Assembly (NCBI GenBank): GCA_030753015.1
Contig: JASMDC010000007.1
Span: 1-64,000 of the forward strand
Length of the DNA: 64,000 bases
From: Candidatus Undinarchaeales archaeon
Lineage (GTDB): Archaea > SpSt-1190 > JASMDC01
Direction: 5' to 3'
Position 1 is the stretch's first letter, and every line of letters begins with the position of its first letter. The translations under genes were made by a program, and so were the position numbers. Below, piece after piece: positions 17,095-24,010 of the stretch. Under the pieces are notes generated by a model. It saw nothing but the letters and a program-made list of their open reading frames with translations. It was not told where the DNA came from and searched no databases.

Positions 17095-18026
17095 TCTCGC
17101 ATAGACCTCCCTGTGAAGTGGATGAACACGTCCTCGAGCGTTGGTTCATGGAGGGCGATCGAACGGATGTGAACCTTACCGGCACATGCTGCCATGAGGT
17201 CGGGGATGCGCTCCTCGCCCCGGTCGGTGTGCAGCCGCAGCCGCCCCTCGTGGGAACGCGCGGTCATCCCGAGCTCCTTGGCGATGGCCGCAAAGCGGTC
17301 ATCCTCTTCGTTGTCTAGAGAGATGTCGATGATGTCGCCCTCACCGATCATGTCCTTGAGCTCGGCGGGCGTACCTTCGGCGATGATGCGGCCGTGGTCG
17401 ATTATGGCCAGCCGGTCGCACAGGGCGTCGGCCTCTTCCATGTAGTGGGTGGTCAGAAAGATGGTGAGCCCCTGGTCCTTGTTGAGGTGGCGGATGTACC
17501 GCCAGATGGCCTGCTTGGTCTGCGGGTCCAGGCCCGTTGTGGGCTCGTCCATGAAGATGAGGCCGGGCCTGTGGAGGAACGAGCGGGCGATCTCGAGCCG
17601 GCGCTTCATCCCGCCGGAGAGGTTCTTGACCAGCTCGTCTGCTTTATTTGTCAGTCCGACGACATTGAGCACCTCGCACACGGCGTCCGGGATATCGGCA
17701 GGGCCCATGTGGTTGAGCCGGCCGTAGTACTCTAGGTTCTCGCGGGTTGTGAGCTCGGGCTCCAGGGAGTTGGTCTGCATTATGACGCCGATGGAGGCGC
17801 GGATCCTGTCAGGGTCCTTCGCCACGTCCCACCCGGCCACGGATCCCGAGCCCGCGGTGATGGGGAGCATGGTGATGAGCATGTTTATCGTTGTCGACTT
17901 GCCCGCACCGTTGGGGCCCAGGAACCCGAACACCTCGCCCTTCTTCACCGTGATCGAGACGTCGTTGACGGCGACCAGGTCACCGAACTCCTTGCGGAGC
18001 CCCTTGGTCTCGATCATGGCGTCCAT
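17091..18026 (-). CDS. ABC transporter ATPase (DrrA/ABC-2 type)
   Basis: About 311 residues with Walker A GPNGAGKSTT, signature LSGGMKRRLEIA, Walker B LIFMDEPTTGLDP and the switch histidine in TTHYMEEADAL. The C-terminal 80 residues form the accessory domain common to drug and antibiotic exporters. The start is ATG 18026 (MDAM) or 18017 (MIETK), just after the TrmB-type regulator stop at 18031. It energises the permease at 16027-17094. Confidence 0.92.
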   Translation of the reverse strand: MDAMIETKGLRKEFGDLVAVNDVSITVKKGEVFGFLGPNGAGKSTTINMLITMLPITAGSGSVAGWDVAKDPDRIRASIGVIMQTNSLEPELTTRENLEYYGRLNHMGPADIPDAVCEVLNVVGLTNKADELVKNLSGGMKRRLEIARSFLHRPGLIFMDEPTTGLDPQTKQAIWRYIRHLNKDQGLTIFLTTHYMEEADALCDRLAIIDHGRIIAEGTPAELKDMIGEGDIIDISLDNEEDDRFAAIAKELGMTARSHEGRLRLHTDRGEERIPDLMAACAGKVHIRSIALHEPTLEDVFIHFTGRSMRE

Positions 18027-18030
18027 GGAC

Positions 18031-18840
18031 TCACAGTCCCCAGATCTTTGCGAAGGGCAGCTTGTGGAGGTTGGCATGGATCCGGCGGATGATGCGGTTG
18101 ATGGTGGACAGGTGCTGGTAGTGGACTGAAAAGACATCGGTGAGGCGCTCCTCATCGAAATCGCCGGCCACGATGCATGCGTCGGTCTCGTCGACGACCA
18201 GGAGCTTGACGGGCGGGGACATGGGGAAGGCCGCGGGGAGGGCGAGCACACGTACTCCGGGGATATCTTTGGCCAGCTCCCGGGCGTCGTCGACGGATAC
18301 CTGCTCATCGTAGATGGTGTTGTGGACGAAGTACGCGTGGAGGGTCACACCCCGGGCAGCTGCCTTGCGCAGAGCGTCGAAGATGATCGTGGCCTCTGTC
18401 CTTGAGCACCAGCCGATGAGGGTGATCGCATCCTCCTTCGCCTGGGCCATGACCTCGGCGTACTTGCCCGCACATGGCATGAGGTCGCGATTGATCCACA
18501 CCTGCGTGCGCTTGGCCGCCGGGGCGGAATAGAGCTGCTCGAGCTCCTCGCACACCGACTCACGCGCTTCCTCGAGCCGACCCTTAAGCCCCTCGACCAG
18601 CGCGGCGAGAGCGGTCCGGGGTCCCTTTGCCCGGTATCGCTGGGGCCGCACGGGGAACGACTCCACGAGCCCCTGAGCGACGAGCGCGTCCAGCAGGGCG
18701 TACACCGCCGGTCGGGCGATACCCGCATCCTTGGCCACCTCCGATGCGGTTGCCTCGCCGCTCGCAAGGAGGGCGAGGTATAGATCGGCCTCGTTGCGGG
18801 AGAGGCCAAGGTCCGTGAGTCGTTCGGCAAGGTCGACCAT
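18031..18840 (-). CDS. TrmB-family transcriptional regulator of the ABC operon
   Basis: The 269-residue protein opens with a winged-helix HTH (about 3-65, with LGLSRNEADLYLALL and SGEATASEVAKDAGIARPAVYALLDAL), then a short coiled coil and a C-terminal phospholipase-D-like effector half, as in TrmB sensors. It is the first gene of the TrmB-ATPase-permease-surface protein operon. ATG 18840 is chosen because an in-frame ATG at 18876 would precede the likely transcription start. Two TGTTGT-type palindromes bracket its TATA box, pointing to autoregulation; the effector molecule is unknown. Confidence 0.85.
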   Translation of the reverse strand: MVDLAERLTDLGLSRNEADLYLALLASGEATASEVAKDAGIARPAVYALLDALVAQGLVESFPVRPQRYRAKGPRTALAALVEGLKGRLEEARESVCEELEQLYSAPAAKRTQVWINRDLMPCAGKYAEVMAQAKEDAITLIGWCSRTEATIIFDALRKAAARGVTLHAYFVHNTIYDEQVSVDDARELAKDIPGVRVLALPAAFPMSPPVKLLVVDETDACIVAGDFDEERLTDVFSVHYQHLSTINRIIRRIHANLHKLPFAKIWGL

Positions 18841-18852
18841 GAGGAGCACCAC

Positions 18853-18875
18853 TTGTTGTAAAATAACTAACAACA
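18853..18875. promoter_or_regulatory. Downstream operator-like palindrome (TGTTGT...ACAACA)
   Basis: Arms TGTTGT (18854-18859) and ACAACA (18870-18875) are separated by 10 bases and lie around the expected transcription start of the TrmB gene. The half-site matches that of the stronger palindrome at 18899-18924. Confidence 0.5.
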
Positions 18876-18888
18876 TTAGCCCCCGCAG

Positions 18889-18900
18889 CTATTTATACTT
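18889..18900 (-). promoter_or_regulatory. TATA box of the TrmB-ABC operon
   Basis: The minus strand reads AAGTATAAATAG, about 55 bases upstream of ATG 18840 and between the two palindromes. Confidence 0.6.
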
Positions 18901-18924
18901 TGTTGTAACGGACGTAACAACAAA
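18899..18924. promoter_or_regulatory. Upstream operator palindrome
   Basis: TTTGTTGTAACG (18899-18910), spacer GA, then CGTAACAACAAA (18913-18924). The 12-base arms match at 11 positions. It abuts the TATA box of the TrmB operon and also lies about 60-85 bases above the divergent gene at 18983, so it could control both directions. Confidence 0.65.
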
Positions 18925-18950
18925 AATAACAAAGAACTTTGAAACGCAAA

Positions 18951-18960
18951 GTTAAAATAG
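18951..18960 (+). promoter_or_regulatory. TATA box of the gene at 18983
   Basis: GTTAAAATAG lies about 28 bases above ATG 18983, giving a leaderless transcript. Confidence 0.55.
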
Positions 18961-18982
18961 TAGGAGAGACTTAGAATAGACC

Positions 18983-19624
18983 ATGGGAGAGAGCGAGGCA
19001 AGCGAGATGGACCTGAAGGCGCTGGAGCAGAAGATCTATACGCGGTTCCACGATGACGGGCTTGCGGACATCCTGGTGGGAATGTGGTTCCTGGTGGCGG
19101 GAATGGGGATCGCCTATGATATATCGTTCCTCATTAGCATCACACCACCGTTGGCCGTTCCTGTCTGGGTTGTGGCCAGGAAGCTCATTACAATCCCAAG
19201 GATGGGGAATGTCAAATTCGGCATCGAGCGCCAGAAGAAGCTTGCGCGGGCAGAGTGGTTCTTACCCGTGATCGGTTTTGTCGCTCTCGTTTGCTTATCC
19301 GGGTTCTACTTCCGCGTTGCGGGTAATCCTGAGTACATTACCTGGCTGCGCGAGGATGTCCAGCTATCAGCGGTATCACCCTTGCTGGTAATAGTCGCTG
19401 GACTCATCGGCCTGATCGGTAGCCTGCTGGACCTGCCGCGCTTCTATAAGTATGCTGGCTTCATCGTGGCCTTCGTCGTTGTAGGTCATGTGTTGAGATT
19501 GACCGAACTGGTCTACATGTTCTCCTTGGGCGCGCTCATCGTGCTCAACGGTTCGAGGATGCTCAACAGGTTCATTGTGGATAATCCGCTCCCTGAAATG
19601 AACGGAACAGAGGAGGCGATCTGA
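18983..19624 (+). CDS. Membrane protein, first of a tandem paralogous pair
   Basis: The 213-residue protein has an acidic cytoplasmic N-terminus (EMDLKALEQKIYTRFHDDG), five or six membrane segments, and a soluble loop with RKLITIPRMGNVKFGIERQKK between the second and third. The downstream neighbour repeats this layout, including KLITIPRLGVVEYSPERKAQ. I do not recognise a named family. It leads a three-gene operon ending in a winged-helix regulator, a common arrangement for sensor/effector membrane proteins. Confidence 0.75.
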   Translation: MGESEASEMDLKALEQKIYTRFHDDGLADILVGMWFLVAGMGIAYDISFLISITPPLAVPVWVVARKLITIPRMGNVKFGIERQKKLARAEWFLPVIGFVALVCLSGFYFRVAGNPEYITWLREDVQLSAVSPLLVIVAGLIGLIGSLLDLPRFYKYAGFIVAFVVVGHVLRLTELVYMFSLGALIVLNGSRMLNRFIVDNPLPEMNGTEEAI

Positions 19625-19625
19625 C

Positions 19626-20309
19626 ATAGCGAACGATAGTGAAGACGACAAGAACGATATCAAGACGGCCACCGGGCTCGACCTCATCGCACTCGAACAC
19701 AGGGCCTACATCCAGTATCACGAGGACGGGATTGCAGATATCGGAATAGGTCTGTTCCTGATAATATGGGGATTTACCTTCGGAACCACCATGGGCGGGA
19801 TGGTGGCGATCCTAGCCGCTGTTGGCATGCCGTTCTGGATAGCTGCGAAGAAGCTGATCACCATCCCCCGACTTGGAGTGGTGGAGTACTCACCGGAGCG
19901 GAAGGCGCAGGAGAAGGACAAGATAACGATGCTGACCATGCTCCTAACCATGACTGCTCTGGGGGGCGGAGTCGTGTTCATGGGCGTGTCCGGTGCCGGC
20001 GGCATCCCCCCCGGAATCGTGACGGCCTTTCGGGCGAATGCTCTCCTGTCCTTCGGCTTCACCCTCGCCATCGTTGTTGCTGCGGTGGGGCGCGTCACCG
20101 GGCTCAAGCGTATGTACGGGTACGCAGGCCTCATCGTGGGTTCGTTCCTCTTGCAGAAGGTTGTGGACATCCACCCCCGCGTCTCCTTCTTGGTCCCAGG
20201 CGTTCTCATTCTGGCTAGCGGGCTTCTAGTACTATCCCGCTTCCTGCAGGAGAATCCGATACTGGCCGACGCCTTGTCCGTCGAGGAGGCCGTCGATGCC
20301 ACAGAGTGA
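19626..20309 (+). CDS. Membrane protein, second of the tandem pair, apparent ATA start
   Basis: From ATG 19791 the protein would be only 172 residues and lack the conserved N-terminal part. The frame upstream encodes ANDSEDDKND, then LDLIALEHRAYIQYHEDGIA, clearly matching the paralogue's LKALEQKIYTRFHDDGLAD. Between the in-frame TGA at 19599 and ATG 19791 there is no ATG, GTG or TTG. The only plausible start is ATA 19626, 9 bases after a perfect GGAGG (19612-19616), giving 227 residues. A sequencing error or real ATG-to-ATA change is the alternative. Five or six membrane segments follow. It overlaps the regulator gene by 14 bases. Confidence 0.7.
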   Translation: MANDSEDDKNDIKTATGLDLIALEHRAYIQYHEDGIADIGIGLFLIIWGFTFGTTMGGMVAILAAVGMPFWIAAKKLITIPRLGVVEYSPERKAQEKDKITMLTMLLTMTALGGGVVFMGVSGAGGIPPGIVTAFRANALLSFGFTLAIVVAAVGRVTGLKRMYGYAGLIVGSFLLQKVVDIHPRVSFLVPGVLILASGLLVLSRFLQENPILADALSVEEAVDATE

Positions 20310-20625
20310 GCCCTCTGAGGGCGTGACGTCCCCGATAATGGACATCGACCGGGTGATCCACGCACCGGCCCGACTGCTCATCCTCTCCCTCCTGTACGTG
20401 GTGGAGAGCGGGGACTACGTGTTCCTCATGCGCCAGACCTCCCTCACCTGGGGCAACCTCTCCACCCACATGACTAAGCTGGAGAAAGCGGGGTACGTGG
20501 AGGTCGTCAAGGAGTTCGTTGACCGAAAACCGCACACCATGGCGAAGCTCACTCCCGACGGCCGCAGGGCCTTCGACGAGTACCGCACGAGCATGAAACG
20601 AGTGCTCGAGGGCGTCCCCGGGTGA
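20296..20625 (+). CDS. Winged-helix transcriptional regulator (HTH_34/MarR-like)
   Basis: This 109-residue single-domain protein has the winged-helix pattern HAPARLLILSLLYVVESGDYVFLMRQTSLTWGNLSTHMTKLEKAGYV (written here as its two halves: early helices and recognition helix) followed by the wing YVEVVKEFVDRKPHTMAKLT. Confidence 0.3.
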   Translation: MPQSEPSEGVTSPIMDIDRVIHAPARLLILSLLYVVESGDYVFLMRQTSLTWGNLSTHMTKLEKAGYVEVVKEFVDRKPHTMAKLTPDGRRAFDEYRTSMKRVLEGVPG

Positions 20626-20627
20626 AC

Positions 20628-20660
20628 AAGAGGACTCTAAACCCCTCTTTCTGCTCTCTT
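20628..20660 (+). terminator. Hairpin plus T-rich terminator after the HTH gene
   Basis: AAGAGG (20628-20633) pairs with CCTCTT (20644-20649) and is followed by a T- and C-rich run. The stem is only 6 bp, so support is moderate. Confidence 0.4.
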
Positions 20661-20696
20661 CAGAGCATGTTCCTTTCTTCTCGGCCCCATCAGAAA

Positions 20697-20725
20697 ACTA
20701 TAAATAGCAGGAATGTTATATACTT
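20697..20725 (+). promoter_or_regulatory. One or two TATA boxes before the DUF2178-type operon
   Basis: AACTATAAATAG (20697-20708) lies about 28 bases above the ATG of a 26-codon open frame at 20731. GTTATATAC (20716-20724) is a second candidate whose start would fall inside that frame. The pair could give two transcripts, one with and one without the small frame. Confidence 0.5.
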
Positions 20726-20730
20726 CTAAC

Positions 20731-20811
20731 ATGATGTTGGAAAAAGCCAACAAAATGAGCGAAATAATCAACAATATGTGCGAGATAGCTAACGGAGGGC
20801 GCTACCGATGA
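20731..20811 (+). CDS. Possible 26-residue leader or small protein
   Basis: The frame begins ATG ATG TTG about 28 bases below a TATA box and ends with TGA overlapping the next ATG (ATGA at 20808-20811), the same coupling used between the following genes. The peptide starts MMLEKANKMSEIINNM and ends NGGRYR; it is amphipathic and lacks a membrane segment. It could be a translational coupler, a regulatory leader peptide or a real small protein. GTTGG and CCAAC (about 20735-20750) can form a small hairpin inside it. Confidence 0.45.
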   Translation: MMLEKANKMSEIINNMCEIANGGRYR

Positions 20812-21254
20812 AGAGGGTGATTTCGATACCGTGGGAGGTTTTCTACAGGGGGCTCGTTGCGGTCCCGGTCCTCATCTTGGCCATCGCGCTGGTGACCCAG
20901 GGTGTTAACCGCTGGGTCGTTCGGGCGCTGATCGTCCTCGTGATGCTGGCCGTGGCCGGTGTGGTCAAGCACATGAGGTACGGGGAGGTGCAGAGGGATG
21001 AGCGGACCGAGAGGATAGGGTTCTTGGCCTTGTCCTACTCGTGGGTCGCCACGCTGCTTGTGATCGGGGCGCTCATGGGGCTGGACGTGACGGGCAGGGT
21101 ACAGCTGACCGCGCTAGAGGCCCTTGCGTCCACCGCGTACGTCATGCTCCTGGTCGCCGAGTGTGTCGTGCTCTATCATCAGATGAACGATCAAAAGGAG
21201 ATGGGTGAGTTGGAATCAGAATATGACAGGCTAACAGGAGGATCCGACGAATGA
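20808..21254 (+). CDS. Four-helix membrane protein, DUF2178-like
   Basis: This 148-residue protein has four membrane segments and, after the second, the soluble motif QRDERTERIGFLALSYSW. That resembles the DER...DKAGAWTF motif of the two DUF2178-type genes downstream, so it is likely a more divergent member. A short charged tail (MNDQKEMGELESEYD) ends the protein. It overlaps the next gene by ATGA. Confidence 0.65.
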   Translation: MKRVISIPWEVFYRGLVAVPVLILAIALVTQGVNRWVVRALIVLVMLAVAGVVKHMRYGEVQRDERTERIGFLALSYSWVATLLVIGALMGLDVTGRVQLTALEALASTAYVMLLVAECVVLYHQMNDQKEMGELESEYDRLTGGSDE

Positions 21255-21724
21255 CAAATGATAATGACAAGGACCGGATGAGGTTCTACGGTATAGCGAT
21301 GGTCTTCGTGCTCGTGATAAGCACTGCACTGCTCCTCGCAGCAACGCTTGCGAAGAAGGGACAGGCCCAGGATGCTGTCCTGCCCATGGTGGCGGCGGGG
21401 GTGCTCGCCGTGTTCGCCGCGCGGTTCCTCGGGGACGCGTGGGAGAAGGTGAAGAACGGCATCCCCCTGGAGGACGAGCGCGCCCTGCGGTTGAAGGACA
21501 AGGCGGGAGCCTGGACGTTCTATACGTCCATATACATGCTCCTGGCAACAGGGTGGTATCATGACTATCTAGTGGACCAGGGCCTGTCCGGACTGGACGT
21601 GCGCCACGTCACCGTCGGCGCCATCATCGCCATGGCCATGCTATTCGGGTTCTGGTCGTGGTACCACGGTCGAAGGGACGAGGTCGAATGGGGACACGCA
21701 TCAGGGCGTTCGGACGCCATATGA
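21251..21724 (+). CDS. DUF2178-type membrane protein (copy 1)
   Basis: The 157-residue protein has an acidic N-terminus (MTNDNDKDRMRFYG), four membrane segments and the central motif [21 protein letters not shown] that marks this archaeal family. Function is unknown; such proteins commonly sit beside small Cro/CI-type regulators, as here. It is paired with the very similar copy at 21753. GGAGG lies just upstream of the coupled ATG. Confidence 0.78.
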   Translation: MTNDNDKDRMRFYGIAMVFVLVISTALLLAATLAKKGQAQDAVLPMVAAGVLAVFAARFLGDAWEKVKNGIPLEDERALRLKDKAGAWTFYTSIYMLLATGWYHDYLVDQGLSGLDVRHVTVGAIIAMAMLFGFWSWYHGRRDEVEWGHASGRSDAI

Positions 21725-21752
21725 TCCGATCCAATAACAGGAGGGCTAACGA

Positions 21753-22199
21753 ATGACAACGGACAACGACAAGGACCGGATTCGATTCTACGGCATAGTG
21801 AGCGTGGTGGCGCTCGTGGTGATGACGTGGATCATCTTTGCGGCCACCGTGGTGAAGAACGGGAACACCCAGGGAGCGGTCGTCCCGGGCATCATCGCTC
21901 TGTCCATCGCCGCGCTCGGTGCGAGTTTCCTCAAGGGCGAGTGGGGGAACGTGCGCGACGGTATACCTCTCGATGACGAGCGCTCGCAGCGGGTGAAGGA
22001 CAAGGCGGGCGCGTGGACGTTCTACTCGGGCATCTACCTGATGCTCGCCATGAGCTGGTACGACGACTACATGCTGGACTCAACCGGTACTGCCGCGTTC
22101 AGGGACGCCTCGCAGGCGCTCGGGATAGCGATCATCTGTTTGGCGGCCCTATTCGGGTTCTGGTATTGGTATCACAACCGAACGGGGGAGGTCGCATGA
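21753..22199 (+). CDS. DUF2178-type membrane protein (copy 2)
   Basis: The 148-residue protein is clearly a tandem duplicate of the preceding gene: the same MTxDNDKDRxRFYG start, the motif [21 protein letters not shown] and the same four membrane segments, ending [13 protein letters not shown]. The 28-base gap between the copies contains GGAGGG as ribosome-binding site. It overlaps the regulator at 22196 by ATGA. Confidence 0.78.
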   Translation: MTTDNDKDRIRFYGIVSVVALVVMTWIIFAATVVKNGNTQGAVVPGIIALSIAALGASFLKGEWGNVRDGIPLDDERSQRVKDKAGAWTFYSGIYLMLAMSWYDDYMLDSTGTAAFRDASQALGIAIICLAALFGFWYWYHNRTGEVA

Positions 22200-22405
22200 G
22201 AACCCGCATCAAGGAGCTGCGGGCCCGACACGACCTGACCCAGGAGGATCTGGCCAAGAAGGTCGGTGTCCGCCGGGAGACGATCGTGTTCCTGGAGAAG
22301 GGCAAGTACAATCCTTCGCTGTTGCTGGCCATGAAGGTCGCCCGGGCGCTGGAGATCGGCGTGGAGGAGCTGTTCCTCTTCGAGGACGATGAGCTGGAGG
22401 TGTGA
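22196..22405 (+). CDS. Small Cro/CI (XRE) HTH regulator
   Basis: The 69-residue protein is one HTH domain: [20 protein letters not shown], then [20 protein letters not shown]. This is the short archaeal/bacterial type (about 67-70 residues) found next to DUF2178 genes, and it likely controls this operon. It is coupled to the gene before it (ATGA). Confidence 0.9.
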   Translation: MRTRIKELRARHDLTQEDLAKKVGVRRETIVFLEKGKYNPSLLLAMKVARALEIGVEELFLFEDDELEV

Positions 22406-22410
22406 TGAGG

Positions 22411-22698
22411 ATGTCAGCGTACGACCAACATGGAGCCGAGAATGCCCGCCACTGCTCGGTTTGCGGGTGTGCTGTTGCAGAGGAGTGGGAGTACCTGGAG
22501 TGTACCGGGTGCAGCGCGGTTGTGTGCAGCGCCTGCATCCGTCGCGTCGACGGGCGACGTATATGCCCGGTCTGCTCGGTAGAGCTGGTACCCGGTACAG
22601 GACATCCATGCACGATCACCGGTGTCATCGAGGAAGGTCCACGCCCGTTGATCACGTGGCCCATCTTCGCTGAGCGCGCCCGGCTGCCCTCGCTATAG
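22411..22698 (+). CDS. Small zinc-ribbon/RING-like protein
   Basis: The protein is about 95 residues. Cysteines come in pairs: CSVCGC, then C-TGC, CSAC and CPVC, enough for two zinc sites in a cross-brace or double ribbon. ATG 22411 is preferred over ATG 22405 because GGAGGTG ends 8 bases before it. It closes the DUF2178 operon. The cysteine layout resembles RING-like domains, but the histidine position is not clear and no E2-like partner is nearby, so a ubiquitin role is not claimed. Confidence 0.7.
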   Translation: MSAYDQHGAENARHCSVCGCAVAEEWEYLECTGCSAVVCSACIRRVDGRRICPVCSVELVPGTGHPCTITGVIEEGPRPLITWPIFAERARLPSL

Positions 22699-22721
22699 CG
22701 GACCGCCCCTTACCCCTCATG

Positions 22722-22752
22722 CATTTATTGGTTTCCTGTCCCCATCATGACA
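22722..22752 (+). promoter_or_regulatory. TATA box and palindrome before the TPR gene
   Basis: CATTTATTG (22722-22730) is about 37 bases above ATG 22763. Just below it CCTGTC and GACAGG form a 6-bp inverted repeat that would overlap the transcription start, a typical repressor position. Confidence 0.4.
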
Positions 22753-22762
22753 GGGGACGACC

Positions 22763-24010
22763 ATGACCGACTGGGAAACCGAGATCGCTTCATGGCGCAA
22801 GGCCGCACAGGCCGCCCCGAACGATCCACACATCATCTACAACCTCGGCTGGGCGCTCGTCAACGCCCACGAGGGCGCGCTCCTGAACTACGAGCTTGAC
22901 GACGCTTCGCGCGCGGCGGTGGACGAGGCAGAGCGCATGCTGAAGCGGGCGCTAAAGATCGATCCTACCCACATCAGGGCCACCATCCTCCTCGGCCAGC
23001 TCTACCGCCATGTCAAAAGGTACACAAAGGCCATCACCTTCGCCCGGCGCGGCATGTCGCAATCTCCCAAGACCCAGGACTGGTTCAACGCCGCTGAGAC
23101 CGTCGCTTCCTCGTACATGCTGCTCGACCACATCGAGGGTGCGATCCCGGTGCTGGAGGGGATGATGGAGCATTATCCCGAGCATCCCATGGTGCTGCTC
23201 AAGCTGGGCAGCTGCTACTGGCACCTTGGCCGCATCCACGACGCCGAGCGCGTGTTCGCCACACTTGTGCGGTGCGATCCGGAGAGCGAGGAGGGGCACA
23301 CCTTCCTCGGCCAGGTGCGCGATCAGATCGAGCAGGAGCGGCTGGCGGCCGAGCGGACGGCCGTCCACCAGGAGGATCCCCGGGCTGAGGATATCGAGGA
23401 CTGGGACGCCGAGGTGGCGCGATGGACGAAGAAGAGCGAGGAGGAGCCCGAGAACTCCGACATCCACTACAACCTCGGCTGGGCCTTGGTGCACGCCCAT
23501 CCGGAGAAGGTGCGCGGTACCGACGAGGGCCCCGGAGCGAAGGCGGTCGTCAAACGGGCGGAGCTCGCGCTCCTGCGGGCCTTGATGCTGGACCCGGACA
23601 ACCTCCGTGCAAGTGTCCTTTTAGGCCAGCTGTACCGCCACATCCAGCGCTACGAGGAGTCGATCCGGTTCACGACGCCGGCGCTCGCACTCCCCCCGGA
23701 AGAAAGGGACTGGTACGCCGCCGCCGAGACGGTCGCGTCATCGTACATGCTGTTGGACCAAGTCCCTGAGGCTCTGTCCGTGCTCGAGCAGATGAAGGAG
23801 CACCATGCCCGCGACCCGATCGTCGCGTTCAAGCTTGCCAGCTGCTACTGGATGCTCGACCATCTCGAGGAGGCCGAGCGCGAGTTCGCCCTCGTGGTCG
23901 AACTGGAGCCGGGGAACGAGCAGGCCCGGACCTTCCTCCAGCACGTGCGCGACCAGCGTTCCGCTGTGAGCGAGCCTCCGCCCGCTCCGCTTACGCCACA
24001 AGACGCTTGA
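22763..24010 (+). CDS. TPR protein made of two duplicated halves
   Basis: The 415-residue soluble protein consists of two halves of about 190 residues that match each other closely: both contain YNLGWALVxAH, LLGQLYRHxxRY, AAETVASSYMLLD and LxSCYWxL. Each half has several TPR-like helix pairs, so it is a protein-interaction scaffold. A charged linker (about 190-215) joins them. Its last 20 bases overlap the converging DUF4139 gene. Confidence 0.82.
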   Translation: MTDWETEIASWRKAAQAAPNDPHIIYNLGWALVNAHEGALLNYELDDASRAAVDEAERMLKRALKIDPTHIRATILLGQLYRHVKRYTKAITFARRGMSQSPKTQDWFNAAETVASSYMLLDHIEGAIPVLEGMMEHYPEHPMVLLKLGSCYWHLGRIHDAERVFATLVRCDPESEEGHTFLGQVRDQIEQERLAAERTAVHQEDPRAEDIEDWDAEVARWTKKSEEEPENSDIHYNLGWALVHAHPEKVRGTDEGPGAKAVVKRAELALLRALMLDPDNLRASVLLGQLYRHIQRYEESIRFTTPALALPPEERDWYAAAETVASSYMLLDQVPEALSVLEQMKEHHARDPIVAFKLASCYWMLDHLEEAEREFALVVELEPGNEQARTFLQHVRDQRSAVSEPPPAPLTPQDA

